DNA of 64,000 bases from an uncultured Thermogutta sp. (lineage in GTDB: Bacteria > Planctomycetota > Planctomycetia > Pirellulales > Thermoguttaceae): positions 1-64,000 of the forward strand of contig CAKZMM010000052.1 of NCBI GenBank assembly GCA_937128505.1, given 5' to 3'. The notes under the pieces are model-generated. The model was not told the origin of the DNA and searched no databases. It saw nothing but the letters and a program-made list of their open reading frames with translations. A program made the translations under genes and the position numbers. Shown in pieces: positions 17,762 to 25,984 of this stretch (within the stretch, counting starts at the first letter, position 1; the number at the start of each line of letters is the position of its first letter).

Positions 17762-18763
17762 ATGTTCCCGGATTCCAGTTCTACTGATGCCGACGCCGCA
17801 GCGGCCGAGGCACTCGCGAACGCCACCGACTGCGAGGCGGAGCTACTCGAAAAGGAGGCCGACGAAATCGACCTTGCCGGGGCGCGACCGGCGGTGCCCC
17901 CTGCCCCAATCCCCGAGAATCTGCCGATTACGATCATCCGCCCCACCGGGGGTTGGCGCTCCCTCGATCTCAGGGAAGTCTGGCGCTATCGGGAGCTAAT
18001 GCTGACCCTTGCATGGCGGGAAATCAGTATCCGTTATAAACAAACGATGCTGGGCGCCGCCTGGGCCATTATTCAGCCGCTGATGACCACGGGCATTTTC
18101 AGCGTACTTTTTGCGCTTTTGATGGGCCGGGGAAACGAACCGACTCCCGAAGGCGTGCCTTACCCCGTCTCCACGTTCTGTGCCATGCTCCCGTGGACGC
18201 TTTTTGCCCATTCGCTGAACCAGTCCGGCAATGTGTTGATTCAGTATCGGGCCATGATCACGAAGATTTATTTTCCTAGGCTCATTTTGCCGGCGGCTGC
18301 GGTGCTTTCGTCTCTGGTGGATTTCGGCGTTGCATTTGTCGCTTTTTTGGTAATTATGCTGTTTTATGGGATGGTGCCCGGGTTAGCGATCCTCACCTTG
18401 CCGTTTTTTATCGCGCTAGCCATTACGGCTTCTTTGGCAGTGGGGTTGTGGCTTTCGGCGCTAAACGCAATTTATCGCGACTTCCGGTACGTGATTCCGT
18501 TTATCATTCAGATAGGGATGTTCATCAGCCCAGTGGTTTACAATACCGCATCTATCCAGGGTAAACTTCCGGGCTGGGCCTACACCCTGTATTCGCTCAA
18601 TCCAATGGTGGGGGTCATCGAGGGATTTCGCTGGGCGCTTTTGGGCACGGCTCACGGCCTAGGACCGATGCTTGCCGTCTCAACACTTGCTGCCCTGGTG
18701 ATCCTTGTGGGGGGCATGTTTTACTTCCGACGAATGGAGCGGATCTTTTCCGACGTGATTTAA
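17762..18763 (+). CDS. wzm: Wzm-type ABC-2 polysaccharide exporter permease
   Basis: The membrane subunit of an ABC-2 exporter that moves lipid-linked polysaccharide across the inner membrane. A cytoplasmic N-terminus rich in Ala, Asp and Glu (about 60 residues) precedes the family segment WRYRELMLTLAWREISIRYKQ and ...GAAWAIIQPL. Six membrane spans follow, with the typical NAIYRDFRYVIPFIIQIGMF and YSLNPMVGVIEGFRWALLG motifs. I prefer the ATG at 17762, five bases after AGAGG, over an upstream TTG at 17735. The ATPase partner lies about 430 bp downstream on the same strand, an unusually wide gap for wzm-wzt pairs. Confidence 0.92.
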   Translation: MFPDSSSTDADAAAAEALANATDCEAELLEKEADEIDLAGARPAVPPAPIPENLPITIIRPTGGWRSLDLREVWRYRELMLTLAWREISIRYKQTMLGAAWAIIQPLMTTGIFSVLFALLMGRGNEPTPEGVPYPVSTFCAMLPWTLFAHSLNQSGNVLIQYRAMITKIYFPRLILPAAAVLSSLVDFGVAFVAFLVIMLFYGMVPGLAILTLPFFIALAITASLAVGLWLSALNAIYRDFRYVIPFIIQIGMFISPVVYNTASIQGKLPGWAYTLYSLNPMVGVIEGFRWALLGTAHGLGPMLAVSTLAALVILVGGMFYFRRMERIFSDVI

Positions 18764-19191
18764 CTTTTTTGCGGGTTGTACCACCGTGGATAACTGCCCA
18801 GGTTTTTCGGGAGCCGAGTGATCTCGGATATCGCAAACCCGGTATGAACCCCCTTCCACTTCGCAACGATCAAAGTAAACTACAACGTAAGCCACGCGAA
18901 AATCCGCTTTGTGGTGTGAATCTAGTTCGCACGGCTATTGGGCCGTCACTTGTGGATCGTCACCCACGGGGACGGAGTATGCCCTGGGATCGCCGAATGT
19001 CGTATCCCCTTTCTGCACTAGCGAAAATATTCTGTCGGATTCCTTCCCTTTTTCCTCTGCCGATTAGGCCGCCTTTCTTCCGCCCTCATATCGAGGGGAA
19101 TGACTGAGCACAATGGTCCCCGGCCGGGGCTAGCAAAACAATTTACGAGGTGGCCCATGCGGCTTGCCTTCGCTACGCGCAGTTCGAACCG
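18764..19191. other. Gap between wzm and wzt
   Basis: Roughly 430 bp separate the two transporter genes, which normally overlap or abut. I see no family-like coding sequence on either strand; a 112-codon plus-strand frame (18769-19107) and the minus-strand frames are featureless. It may be a scar from rearrangement between the two genes, or may hold a promoter for wzt. Confidence 0.45.
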
Positions 19192-20484
19192 ATGAGCGAC
19201 GTTGCCATTCGTGTCGAGAAGTTGAGCAAGAAGTTCTTGCTCGGCGAGAGGCTCGGTTATCGCACCTTTCGGGAAACACTCCAGGATCTCTTCACGGCTC
19301 CGTTTCGCTATTACCGGACCCGCAAGAATGGGATACCGGCGGAAAAAGTGGATACGGACCGGGAGATCTGGGCCCTTAAAGAGGTCTCCTTCGAGGTCAA
19401 GCACGGTGAAGTTCTGGGGATCATCGGACCCAACGGGGCGGGCAAAAGTACGCTTTTGAAAATCCTGAGCCGCATCACCGAACCAACCGAAGGTTACGCT
19501 GAAGTCCGCGGACGGGTCGGTAGCCTCCTGGAAGTGGGTACCGGCTTTCATCCCGAACTGACCGGCCGGGAAAACGTGTACCTCAATGGGGCAATCCTGG
19601 GGATGTCCCGGGCGGAGATCAAACGGAAGTTTGACGATATCGTCTCCTTCGCCGGGGTGGAGAAGTTTATCGATACGCCGGTCAAGCGCTACTCCAGCGG
19701 GATGCAGGTCCGGCTAGCCTTTGCGGTGGCCGCCCACCTGGAGCCGGAAATCCTCATCGTGGACGAAGTCCTGGCCGTCGGCGATGCCGAATTCCAAAAG
19801 CGTTGCCTCGGCAAGATGGACGAGGTTTCCCGCTCCGGCCGCACCATACTTTTTGTCAGCCACAACATGGCCGCAGTGGAAGCGCTATGCAGCCGAGCGA
19901 TGTTACTTCACTCAGGAACGGTGGAAAGTCTCAATAATACTGCAAGTGTCCTGAATGAATATCAGAATCGCATTCGCAAACCTTTCCAGGGTCAGGAAGG
20001 CGTGTGGAAACTGCAAATTGGGGGTGAACGTATTCGTCGTTTAATTAGCCAGGTTGTGTTGACTTCGGATGGCAGTCATCCAACAACAGCTATCTACCCT
20101 CATTCACCGTTACTTGTTGATGTGTCCTTCCGTACCACGGGCACTCCCTTTAACCCCGTCTTAGGGGTGGTGATAAAGACGGTAACTGGCCTGCCGATTC
20201 TCGGCATAGACAACCGGATCGTTCCTGGTTACGAATTTCCACTGGCCCGCGCTGGGACTGTTCGAATCGCGTTTCATTCTTTGCCCCTACTCCCCGGAAG
20301 CTATTACATTGACGTTTATTTAGGCGATCGTGTGAGAAGTTTGGATGCGTTGCGAGACACAATTCTGCTTGATGTTCTATCCGCCGATATCTACGGAACT
20401 GGTAGGCTGCCACCCGCAAATGCAGGCCCAGTTGCCTGGACCGCACGGTGGTCATTCAGGGGAGACAACAGTTCTTCCTTGTAA
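19192..20484 (+). CDS. wzt: Wzt-type ABC exporter ATPase with C-terminal glycan-binding domain
   Basis: The nucleotide-binding subunit pairing with Wzm. From the ATG at 19192 (430 aa): Walker A GPNGAGKST (79-87), signature YSSGMQVRLAFA (167-178), Walker B ILIVDEVLAVGD (187-198) and H-loop His224 in SHNMA. Residues about 270-430 form the extra beta-rich domain that in Wzt proteins recognises the modified non-reducing end of the glycan. Codon use changes sharply near 19940: the ATPase half has mostly G/C third bases, while the C-terminal half is much more A/T-rich, like the methyltransferase and GT2 that follow. An upstream GTG at 19150 is a possible longer start. Confidence 0.92.
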   Translation: MSDVAIRVEKLSKKFLLGERLGYRTFRETLQDLFTAPFRYYRTRKNGIPAEKVDTDREIWALKEVSFEVKHGEVLGIIGPNGAGKSTLLKILSRITEPTEGYAEVRGRVGSLLEVGTGFHPELTGRENVYLNGAILGMSRAEIKRKFDDIVSFAGVEKFIDTPVKRYSSGMQVRLAFAVAAHLEPEILIVDEVLAVGDAEFQKRCLGKMDEVSRSGRTILFVSHNMAAVEALCSRAMLLHSGTVESLNNTASVLNEYQNRIRKPFQGQEGVWKLQIGGERIRRLISQVVLTSDGSHPTTAIYPHSPLLVDVSFRTTGTPFNPVLGVVIKTVTGLPILGIDNRIVPGYEFPLARAGTVRIAFHSLPLLPGSYYIDVYLGDRVRSLDALRDTILLDVLSADIYGTGRLPPANAGPVAWTARWSFRGDNSSSL

Positions 20485-20497
20485 CAGTCCCACGAGT

Positions 20498-21256
20498 ATG
20501 CCTCACAGCAAATCTCTTCCCGAGCATTTTTATGACAGATGTTTCTATCAGCGCGTCAATGAGCAAGCATTGAAATCTGCTCATGTTATTGTACCATACC
20601 TGTTGGAATTGCTACCTATATCAAGTGTGGTCGACATAGGATGCGGCTGCGGAGCGTGGCTTGCGGTATTTCAAAAGTTTGGAGTCTCCAAGATCCTCGG
20701 CTTGGACGGACCGTGGGTTAGCAAACACGCGCTGCTAATTCCAGAATCGTGTTCTATCACCATCGATCTACAAAAGCCTTTCACGCTCCATGACCGATTT
20801 GATTTAGCGATATGTTTAGAGGTTGCTGAACATCTTCCGAAGAAGTCTTCCAGAGGGTTTATCGGAAGCATAACTGAGCTCGCTCCAGCGGTTTTGTTTT
20901 CGGCAGCCCTGCCTGGTCAAGAGGGTACCTTACACGTCAATGAACAATGGCCAGGTTTTTGGGCGCGATTGTTTAAGGAACACGGATTTTTTAGGCTCGA
21001 CCCGATCCGACGGCGCGTGTGGATGAATCCGGAAGTCGCTTGGTACTATCAACAAAACATGTTTCTTTACGTGCATGAAGAGTTGTTACGTCAGCACCAG
21101 GCGTTGCGTTACGAAAAAGAGCTGTCTGAGAATTGCCCGCTTACTTTGATTCATCCAAAGATACTGAGACCTCTTACATCTGCTCGGCATGCGTTAAGGC
21201 TCATACCCAGGCTTGTGTTTGAAACGTTGATGCGACGACTGTTCGGAAAAAGTTGA
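20498..21256 (+). CDS. SAM-dependent methyltransferase, candidate chain-capping enzyme
   Basis: A 252-aa class I methyltransferase. The SAM-binding loop is VVDIGCGCGAW (44-54), followed by an acidic strand end (LGLDG, 68-72) and a post-motif with ICLEVAEHL. It starts at the ATG at 20498, 13 bp after wzt. In ABC-dependent systems a methyl group at the non-reducing end can end chain growth and be read by the Wzt C-terminal domain. The direct adjacency and matching A/T-rich codon use make that role plausible, but it is inference. It could equally methylate an internal sugar. Confidence 0.8.
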   Translation: MPHSKSLPEHFYDRCFYQRVNEQALKSAHVIVPYLLELLPISSVVDIGCGCGAWLAVFQKFGVSKILGLDGPWVSKHALLIPESCSITIDLQKPFTLHDRFDLAICLEVAEHLPKKSSRGFIGSITELAPAVLFSAALPGQEGTLHVNEQWPGFWARLFKEHGFFRLDPIRRRVWMNPEVAWYYQQNMFLYVHEELLRQHQALRYEKELSENCPLTLIHPKILRPLTSARHALRLIPRLVFETLMRRLFGKS

Positions 21257-21335
21257 CAAATTGGACTCCGGGCAGTTTTTGCGCTATCGAAACCAATTCG
21301 GAGTTCACAGTGGCTTTGGCGTGGGGGTTACCTCA

Positions 21336-22283
21336 ATGTTAGATACCCACTCTTCAAGTGGACTGGGGACTGGGGTTACAATCGCAATCCCCACCTACAA
21401 CCGGTCGCGGCTTCTAGCCTCTACCCTTGAAAGCTTGTTCTCACTGCAAGTTCCTTGTGGCCTATCCGTCGAAATTGTCGTTATTGACAATAATTGCACG
21501 GATGATACGGCTGCTGTAATACAGGGTGCGGCGCCCCGGAGTCCTTTTCCGATCCGACATATCGTTGAAGCGCGTCAAGGATTATGCTATTGTCGCAACC
21601 GTGCCATCGAGGAGGCAAGGTACGAACATGTTGTGTATTTTGACGACGATGTGAACGTCGCACCCGAATGGCTATTGGGGTACATGGACGCAGTTGAAAA
21701 CTATCAAGCGGATTGCGTTGTGGGGCCTGTGTTTCCGAATTTTGAAACCGCGATTCCGTCTTTGTTTACCCCTCGTGTCGTTGATTCATTGACGTCATAT
21801 TATAGCCGGAAAGGTGACAATGTCCTTCTTTTGCCCCAGGAGTCGGCTTCCGAGGTACCGGGTTGTAATTTTGGCGTGAGAAAATCTGTGGCCGCGCAGA
21901 TCGGGGGGTTTAGATGTGAGTTAGACCGAGTGGGCAAGGAGCTTTTGGCTGGAGGCGATACCGAGTTCGGCTGGCGACTTGGGAAATATGGTAAACGGAT
22001 AGTCTATCATCCCAAGTGTCGGATCGAACACATACTTACTTCAGAAAAACTGTCAAAACAGTACTTGCGCAAGCGGTGGTATGGTGGAGGGGTCACAAGA
22101 CGGCTACTACACCAATATTATGGACGGCCACTCACATTTAGGCGCCGGATACGTTATACCGTTGGCATTCTTCGCCTCTGTGTAGGGTGGTTATGGGCAC
22201 GCATAAGCAAGCCCGAAGGCATTGCATTCGAGAAAGAACTGCAATTGCGAGATGTGTTTGGGTACCTATGGGGTCGCTACTAG
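21336..22283 (+). CDS. Family 2 glycosyltransferase
   Basis: A GT-A fold glycosyltransferase (315 aa from the ATG at 21336; a TTG at 21261 gives a longer reading). Visible motifs are VTIAIPTYNRSRLL at the N-terminus, EIVVIDNNCTDDT, the metal-binding VYFDDDVNV, and a GGDTEFGWRLGKYGKRIVYHP segment near residue 230. Such enzymes add one sugar from a nucleotide-sugar donor to a lipid-linked or growing acceptor on the cytoplasmic face. The C-terminus carries a hydrophobic, basic helix (YTVGILRLCVGWLWARI) that may touch the membrane. The donor sugar cannot be read from the sequence. Confidence 0.85.
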   Translation: MLDTHSSSGLGTGVTIAIPTYNRSRLLASTLESLFSLQVPCGLSVEIVVIDNNCTDDTAAVIQGAAPRSPFPIRHIVEARQGLCYCRNRAIEEARYEHVVYFDDDVNVAPEWLLGYMDAVENYQADCVVGPVFPNFETAIPSLFTPRVVDSLTSYYSRKGDNVLLLPQESASEVPGCNFGVRKSVAAQIGGFRCELDRVGKELLAGGDTEFGWRLGKYGKRIVYHPKCRIEHILTSEKLSKQYLRKRWYGGGVTRRLLHQYYGRPLTFRRRIRYTVGILRLCVGWLWARISKPEGIAFEKELQLRDVFGYLWGRY

Positions 22284-22487
22284 ATCAACGTTGTGCTCTA
22301 GCCCGTGGTTTGGCGTCCTATTCATCATTTTGCCTCATTCCGACTTAAGTACCATTTGAAAGGTTCTTCTTTAACTGAATAACTTGTCGAGGCCTAACGG
22401 GGGCTGAGCTTAGCAGCTCTGATAGGAACTTGATCGGGTTTTACGGATTGTTTGAAGCTTTCTCGAACCCTTTAGCTCTTGACTGAC

Positions 22488-23672
22488 ATGCGTCTTCTCG
22501 TCCTGACTCCGGCACCGACGCCCTATCGTGACCCGTTTTGGGCCCGTGTAGCGCGGCAGCCGGGCGTGGAATTGCTCGTGTGCTACCTTGCCCCCTTGAG
22601 CCGCGATCGCCCTTGGCAGGTGCAGTGGGAACGGCCGTTTCCCTATCGCGAATTGCCGGGCGTCAATCTCCTCGGCTGGCGTGGCCCGACCGAGGTTTGC
22701 TATTGGAATCCCGAGGTTCGTAAACTCATTCGTCCCGATCGCTGTGATGCACTCATCCTCGGCGGCTACAATCACCTCACGCTCTGGGTGGCCATGATCA
22801 TGGCAGGCCGGCGAAGGATACCCTTCTTCATGATGAGCGAGTCGCACCTAAAAAACCCTCGGCCGGGCTGGAAGCTGGCCGCAAAGAAGCCGTTTGTCCG
22901 ATGGATCGTGCGACATGCCACGGGCCTTTTCCCCACCGGGGTTTTTGCCCGAGAGTATTTTCAGCATTACGGAGCCTCGCCGCAGCGCATGGCACTCATC
23001 CCGAATGTGCCGGACGTGAAAACAATGGGCGAACGCATCGTTAAAGACCTTCCCAATCGAGACTCGCTTCGCGGGGCATTCGGCCTCGCGGAGAAGAAGG
23101 TAATCCTGTATGCCGGGCGTTTAATCCCCAAAAAGGGTGTTCAGACCTTGATCGACGCCTGCTCTCGCCTGCCGCGCGACATTCCCTGGGAGCTTGCGAT
23201 TTTGGGCGAGGGCACGTACCGACCCACATTACAGGCCCTTGCCCAGGAGCGCCGGTGCGGAGACCGTGTCCGATTTGCCGGTTTCATCCAGCCGGAAGAG
23301 CTGCCCAACTGGTATCTGATGGCCGACCTGTTTGTCCTTCCCTCTTCGGAAACATGGGGGGTGGTGGCGCTGGAGGCACTTTCCAGTGGGCTCCCGACGA
23401 TCTTGAGTGACCAGACGGGCTGCTGGCCCGACGCACTGCCCCCGGAACTGCACAAACGCCGCGTGTTCCCGTTTGGGGACGCCGAGGCCCTGGCACGTTG
23501 TTTGAGGGAGACGCTGCCCGAAGAGCACGACCGTTTAAAAGCCATCGAATCTTGGGCCGACTTCGCCCAACGATTCCACTATGAGGAACTCGCCCGGCAG
23601 CTGGTGGAGTTCGTCGGCAATCACCTGGGAATTCGCAAGAATCGCACTCCTTTAGCTTGCACCTCTCGATGA
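22488..23672 (+). CDS. Family 4 glycosyltransferase
   Basis: A GT-B fold, retaining GT4 enzyme (394 aa). The N-terminal domain begins MRLLVLTPAPTPYRDPFW. The C-terminal nucleotide-sugar domain shows VILYAGRLIPKKGVQTLIDA, ELAILGEGTYRP, RVRFAGFIQPEELPNWY and the E-x7-E region FVLPSSETWGVVALEALSSGLP. It starts at the ATG at 22488, and its stop overlaps the start of the next gene (ATGA). Codon use is clearly more G/C-rich than in the preceding GT2, which suggests a module boundary in the 200-bp gap before it. Confidence 0.88.
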   Translation: MRLLVLTPAPTPYRDPFWARVARQPGVELLVCYLAPLSRDRPWQVQWERPFPYRELPGVNLLGWRGPTEVCYWNPEVRKLIRPDRCDALILGGYNHLTLWVAMIMAGRRRIPFFMMSESHLKNPRPGWKLAAKKPFVRWIVRHATGLFPTGVFAREYFQHYGASPQRMALIPNVPDVKTMGERIVKDLPNRDSLRGAFGLAEKKVILYAGRLIPKKGVQTLIDACSRLPRDIPWELAILGEGTYRPTLQALAQERRCGDRVRFAGFIQPEELPNWYLMADLFVLPSSETWGVVALEALSSGLPTILSDQTGCWPDALPPELHKRRVFPFGDAEALARCLRETLPEEHDRLKAIESWADFAQRFHYEELARQLVEFVGNHLGIRKNRTPLACTSR

Positions 23673-24880
23673 CACGACCTCTGGCGGTTTTTGTGCAATC
23701 TACCGCGCGGGTGGGTGGCTCGGCGGTCGGCGGCCTGATGGTGGTTCAAGCGCTGCGGCAAGCCGGGTTTCGGGTTCATGCAATTTTTCATGAGCTGGGC
23801 GAGCTTGTAAGTGATTATGAAAAGCGCGGTTGCACGATAGAGCGACTACGGCACGGCCAGTGGCTTGCCGGTGGATTGATCTTTCGGCGGATCGGCCGTT
23901 GGCTTTACGATTTTTGGTCGGTGCCGCGATTCATCTGGCGATTTCGGAAACTGAAGCCGCACTTGGTGTACATCAACAGCATGACGGGCCTTGCCCCGGC
24001 TTTGGCGGCGCGACGTTTGCGGATTCCGTGTATCTGGCATATCCGCGAGCTTTTTTCGGACTTGCGCGGCGAGAGGTACCTGCCGTTTCCCGGCGGCAAA
24101 CCGGCGGTGCGCCGACACTTGCTTGGCTGCGCGACGCGGGTTGTCACGGTATCTCGAACCGTTCGGGGAAACGTGCTCGGTCTGGAGGCGGATGACCGGG
24201 CCGTCGTTTTGCCCAGTGCCGTCGGCGAGGAATTCTTCAAAGAAGCTCGTCCGCCGCAGGATGCTCGAGCACGGTTGGGATTGCCGGTCGACCGGCCGAT
24301 CGTTGGGGTGCCGGGAACGCTTCGGCCGATTAAAGGTCATCTTTTCTTTGTGCGTTCCGCCAAGATTATTCAGCGCTTTATACCGCAGGTGCATTTTGCG
24401 ATCACCGGCGATGGGCGGCGGAGGTATCGTCGAAAAATCGACCGAGCGATCGAGCGTGCCCGTTTGGGCGATCGATTCACGTTCCTCGGCACGGTGCGGG
24501 ATATGCCGGCTTTTTATCGGGCATGCGATGTGATCTGTATCCCCTCGGAGTCGGAGGCCTTGGGATGCACCGCGGTGGAAGCGATGGCGGTGGGTACGCC
24601 CGTAGTGGCCCGACGTGTCGGCGGGATAAGCGAGGTCATCCGCCCGGGCAAAACCGGCTTCACCTTCAATCTGCTTTATTTCCGCAAATTCGCCGAGGCG
24701 ACGATCTTGCTCCTGACTCGGCCACAGGTGCACGAGCGTATCCGCCGAACTGCCCGACAATTCGCTGAACGCCATTTCCGGCCGAGCATTTTTCGGAACC
24801 GCTTGGCCCGATTGGCTAGGCAAACCGCTTTCCCACCCCCTTCAAGGGTTAACACAGCCGATCGTCGACTCAAAGGTTAA
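23669..24880 (+). CDS. Family 4 glycosyltransferase
   Basis: A GT4 enzyme (403 aa) translationally coupled to the upstream glycosyltransferase through an ATGA overlap. It begins MTRPLAVFVQSTARVGGSAVGG, the donor/acceptor loop of a GT-B N-domain. The C-domain shows IVGVPGTLRPIKGHLFFVRSA, HFAITGDGRRRYRR, FTFLGTVRDMPAFYRACDV and CIPSESEALGCTAVEAMAVGTPVV, the expected E-x7-E signature. Its last codons lie inside one copy of a 20-bp direct repeat. Substrate unknown; part of the G/C-rich 22.5-25.6 kb block. Confidence 0.88.
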   Translation: MTRPLAVFVQSTARVGGSAVGGLMVVQALRQAGFRVHAIFHELGELVSDYEKRGCTIERLRHGQWLAGGLIFRRIGRWLYDFWSVPRFIWRFRKLKPHLVYINSMTGLAPALAARRLRIPCIWHIRELFSDLRGERYLPFPGGKPAVRRHLLGCATRVVTVSRTVRGNVLGLEADDRAVVLPSAVGEEFFKEARPPQDARARLGLPVDRPIVGVPGTLRPIKGHLFFVRSAKIIQRFIPQVHFAITGDGRRRYRRKIDRAIERARLGDRFTFLGTVRDMPAFYRACDVICIPSESEALGCTAVEAMAVGTPVVARRVGGISEVIRPGKTGFTFNLLYFRKFAEATILLLTRPQVHERIRRTARQFAERHFRPSIFRNRLARLARQTAFPPPSRVNTADRRLKG

Positions 24881-24892
24881 CGCAACCGATCG
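24845..24892. repeat. 20-bp imperfect direct repeat at gene junction
   Basis: AGGGTTAACACAGCCGATCG (24845-24864) and AAGGTTAACGCAACCGATCG (24873-24892) differ at three positions and are offset by 28 bp. The first copy is coding and the second straddles the stop codon of the upstream glycosyltransferase. This looks like a small local duplication that moved the end of the reading frame. Confidence 0.5.
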
Positions 24893-24895
24893 CCA

Positions 24896-25858
24896 ATGAT
24901 GCAAAACACCCTCCCGGAAACGCCGTTGGTCTCCATCATCATCCCCTGTTACAACGCCGAGCGGTACGTGGGCGAGGCGATCGAAAGTGCCCTGGCCCAG
25001 ACCTATCCGAACAAGGAAGTCATCCTGATTGACGACGGTTCCACGGACGGGAGTCTCGACGTGATCCGCTCGTTTGGGGAGGCGATCCGCTGGGAGACGG
25101 GACCGAATCGCGGCGGTTCTGCGGCACGGAATCGGGGGTTGGCCCTGGCCCGGGGCGAACTAATCCAATTCCTCGATGCCGACGACTTGCTCCACCCGCA
25201 GAAACTGGAGCGGCAGGTGCGCTTGTCTTTGGAAGATCCAAAAGCCATCGTCTACTGCGACTATGTGGTTCAAGATATCGATTCGGGCCAAGTGTTGGAA
25301 ATTCCGAAACGGGAATGCGAGGGGTTGGACCCCGTGGTGTTTGCCATTCGAGCCGAAAGGCTTCAGACAAGTGCTCCCCTACACCGTAAGGCGGCACTAC
25401 TAGAGATTGGGGGCTTCGACGAATCGCTGCCTTGTGCCCAAGAGTATGACCTGCACATCCGCCTTGCATGCCACGGGTACCGATGGCGGCACCTACGCGA
25501 GGTGTTGTACACGCTCCGCCGCCGCAAAAATAGTGTGTCGAGTGATTATGCCCGGGTGATCAATATTCATCCGCGCATCATGCGTCGGGCACGGGAAATA
25601 CTTGTGGAGCCTAACGAGTGGACTGAGATCCGAGCAGAGGAAATGGCAGGAAAACTGGCGCATGGAGCGCGTGTACTTCTAAGATTAAATAGGGTTAGCG
25701 AAGCGAGACGGCTTGAGACTGAGGCAGCAGCTTTTCATTGGAGTGCGGGACTGCGCTTGGCTTATAGTAGCATCGGTCGCCTACTTAGACGTCTTATTGG
25801 TCCCATCAAAACCGAAAAACTCCGTGAGTGGGCAAAATGGGCACGTGTAGTGGCATGA
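24896..25858 (+). CDS. Family 2 glycosyltransferase
   Basis: A GT2 enzyme of 320 aa with the canonical start PLVSIIIPCYNAERYVGEAI, then VILIDDGSTDGS, RGGSAARNRGLALARGE and the DxD-type FLDADDLLHP. A conserved PLHRKAALLEIGGFDESLPCAQEYDLHIRL segment follows. Two ATGs occur in tandem at 24896 and 24899. Codon use is G/C-rich up to about 25600 and A/T-rich after it, so the C-terminal 80 residues may have been exchanged. The donor sugar is unknown. Confidence 0.88.
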   Translation: MMQNTLPETPLVSIIIPCYNAERYVGEAIESALAQTYPNKEVILIDDGSTDGSLDVIRSFGEAIRWETGPNRGGSAARNRGLALARGELIQFLDADDLLHPQKLERQVRLSLEDPKAIVYCDYVVQDIDSGQVLEIPKRECEGLDPVVFAIRAERLQTSAPLHRKAALLEIGGFDESLPCAQEYDLHIRLACHGYRWRHLREVLYTLRRRKNSVSSDYARVINIHPRIMRRAREILVEPNEWTEIRAEEMAGKLAHGARVLLRLNRVSEARRLETEAAAFHWSAGLRLAYSSIGRLLRRLIGPIKTEKLREWAKWARVVA

Positions 25859-25984
25859 GGAACAATGGATAGGCGTTTAAGACTATAAAGGTGGCTCTAA
25901 AAGCTATTCTGTCAAATTTTATAGGGCTATGGGTGTGACTTGTGCTGTGGATAAACAGACGTACATTTGGAGCTGCCTCTTGAT

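Noticed and set aside
23846-24823. 325-codon minus-strand frame
   Set aside because: Antisense of a well-supported GT4 gene in G/C-rich DNA; no domain similarity of its own.
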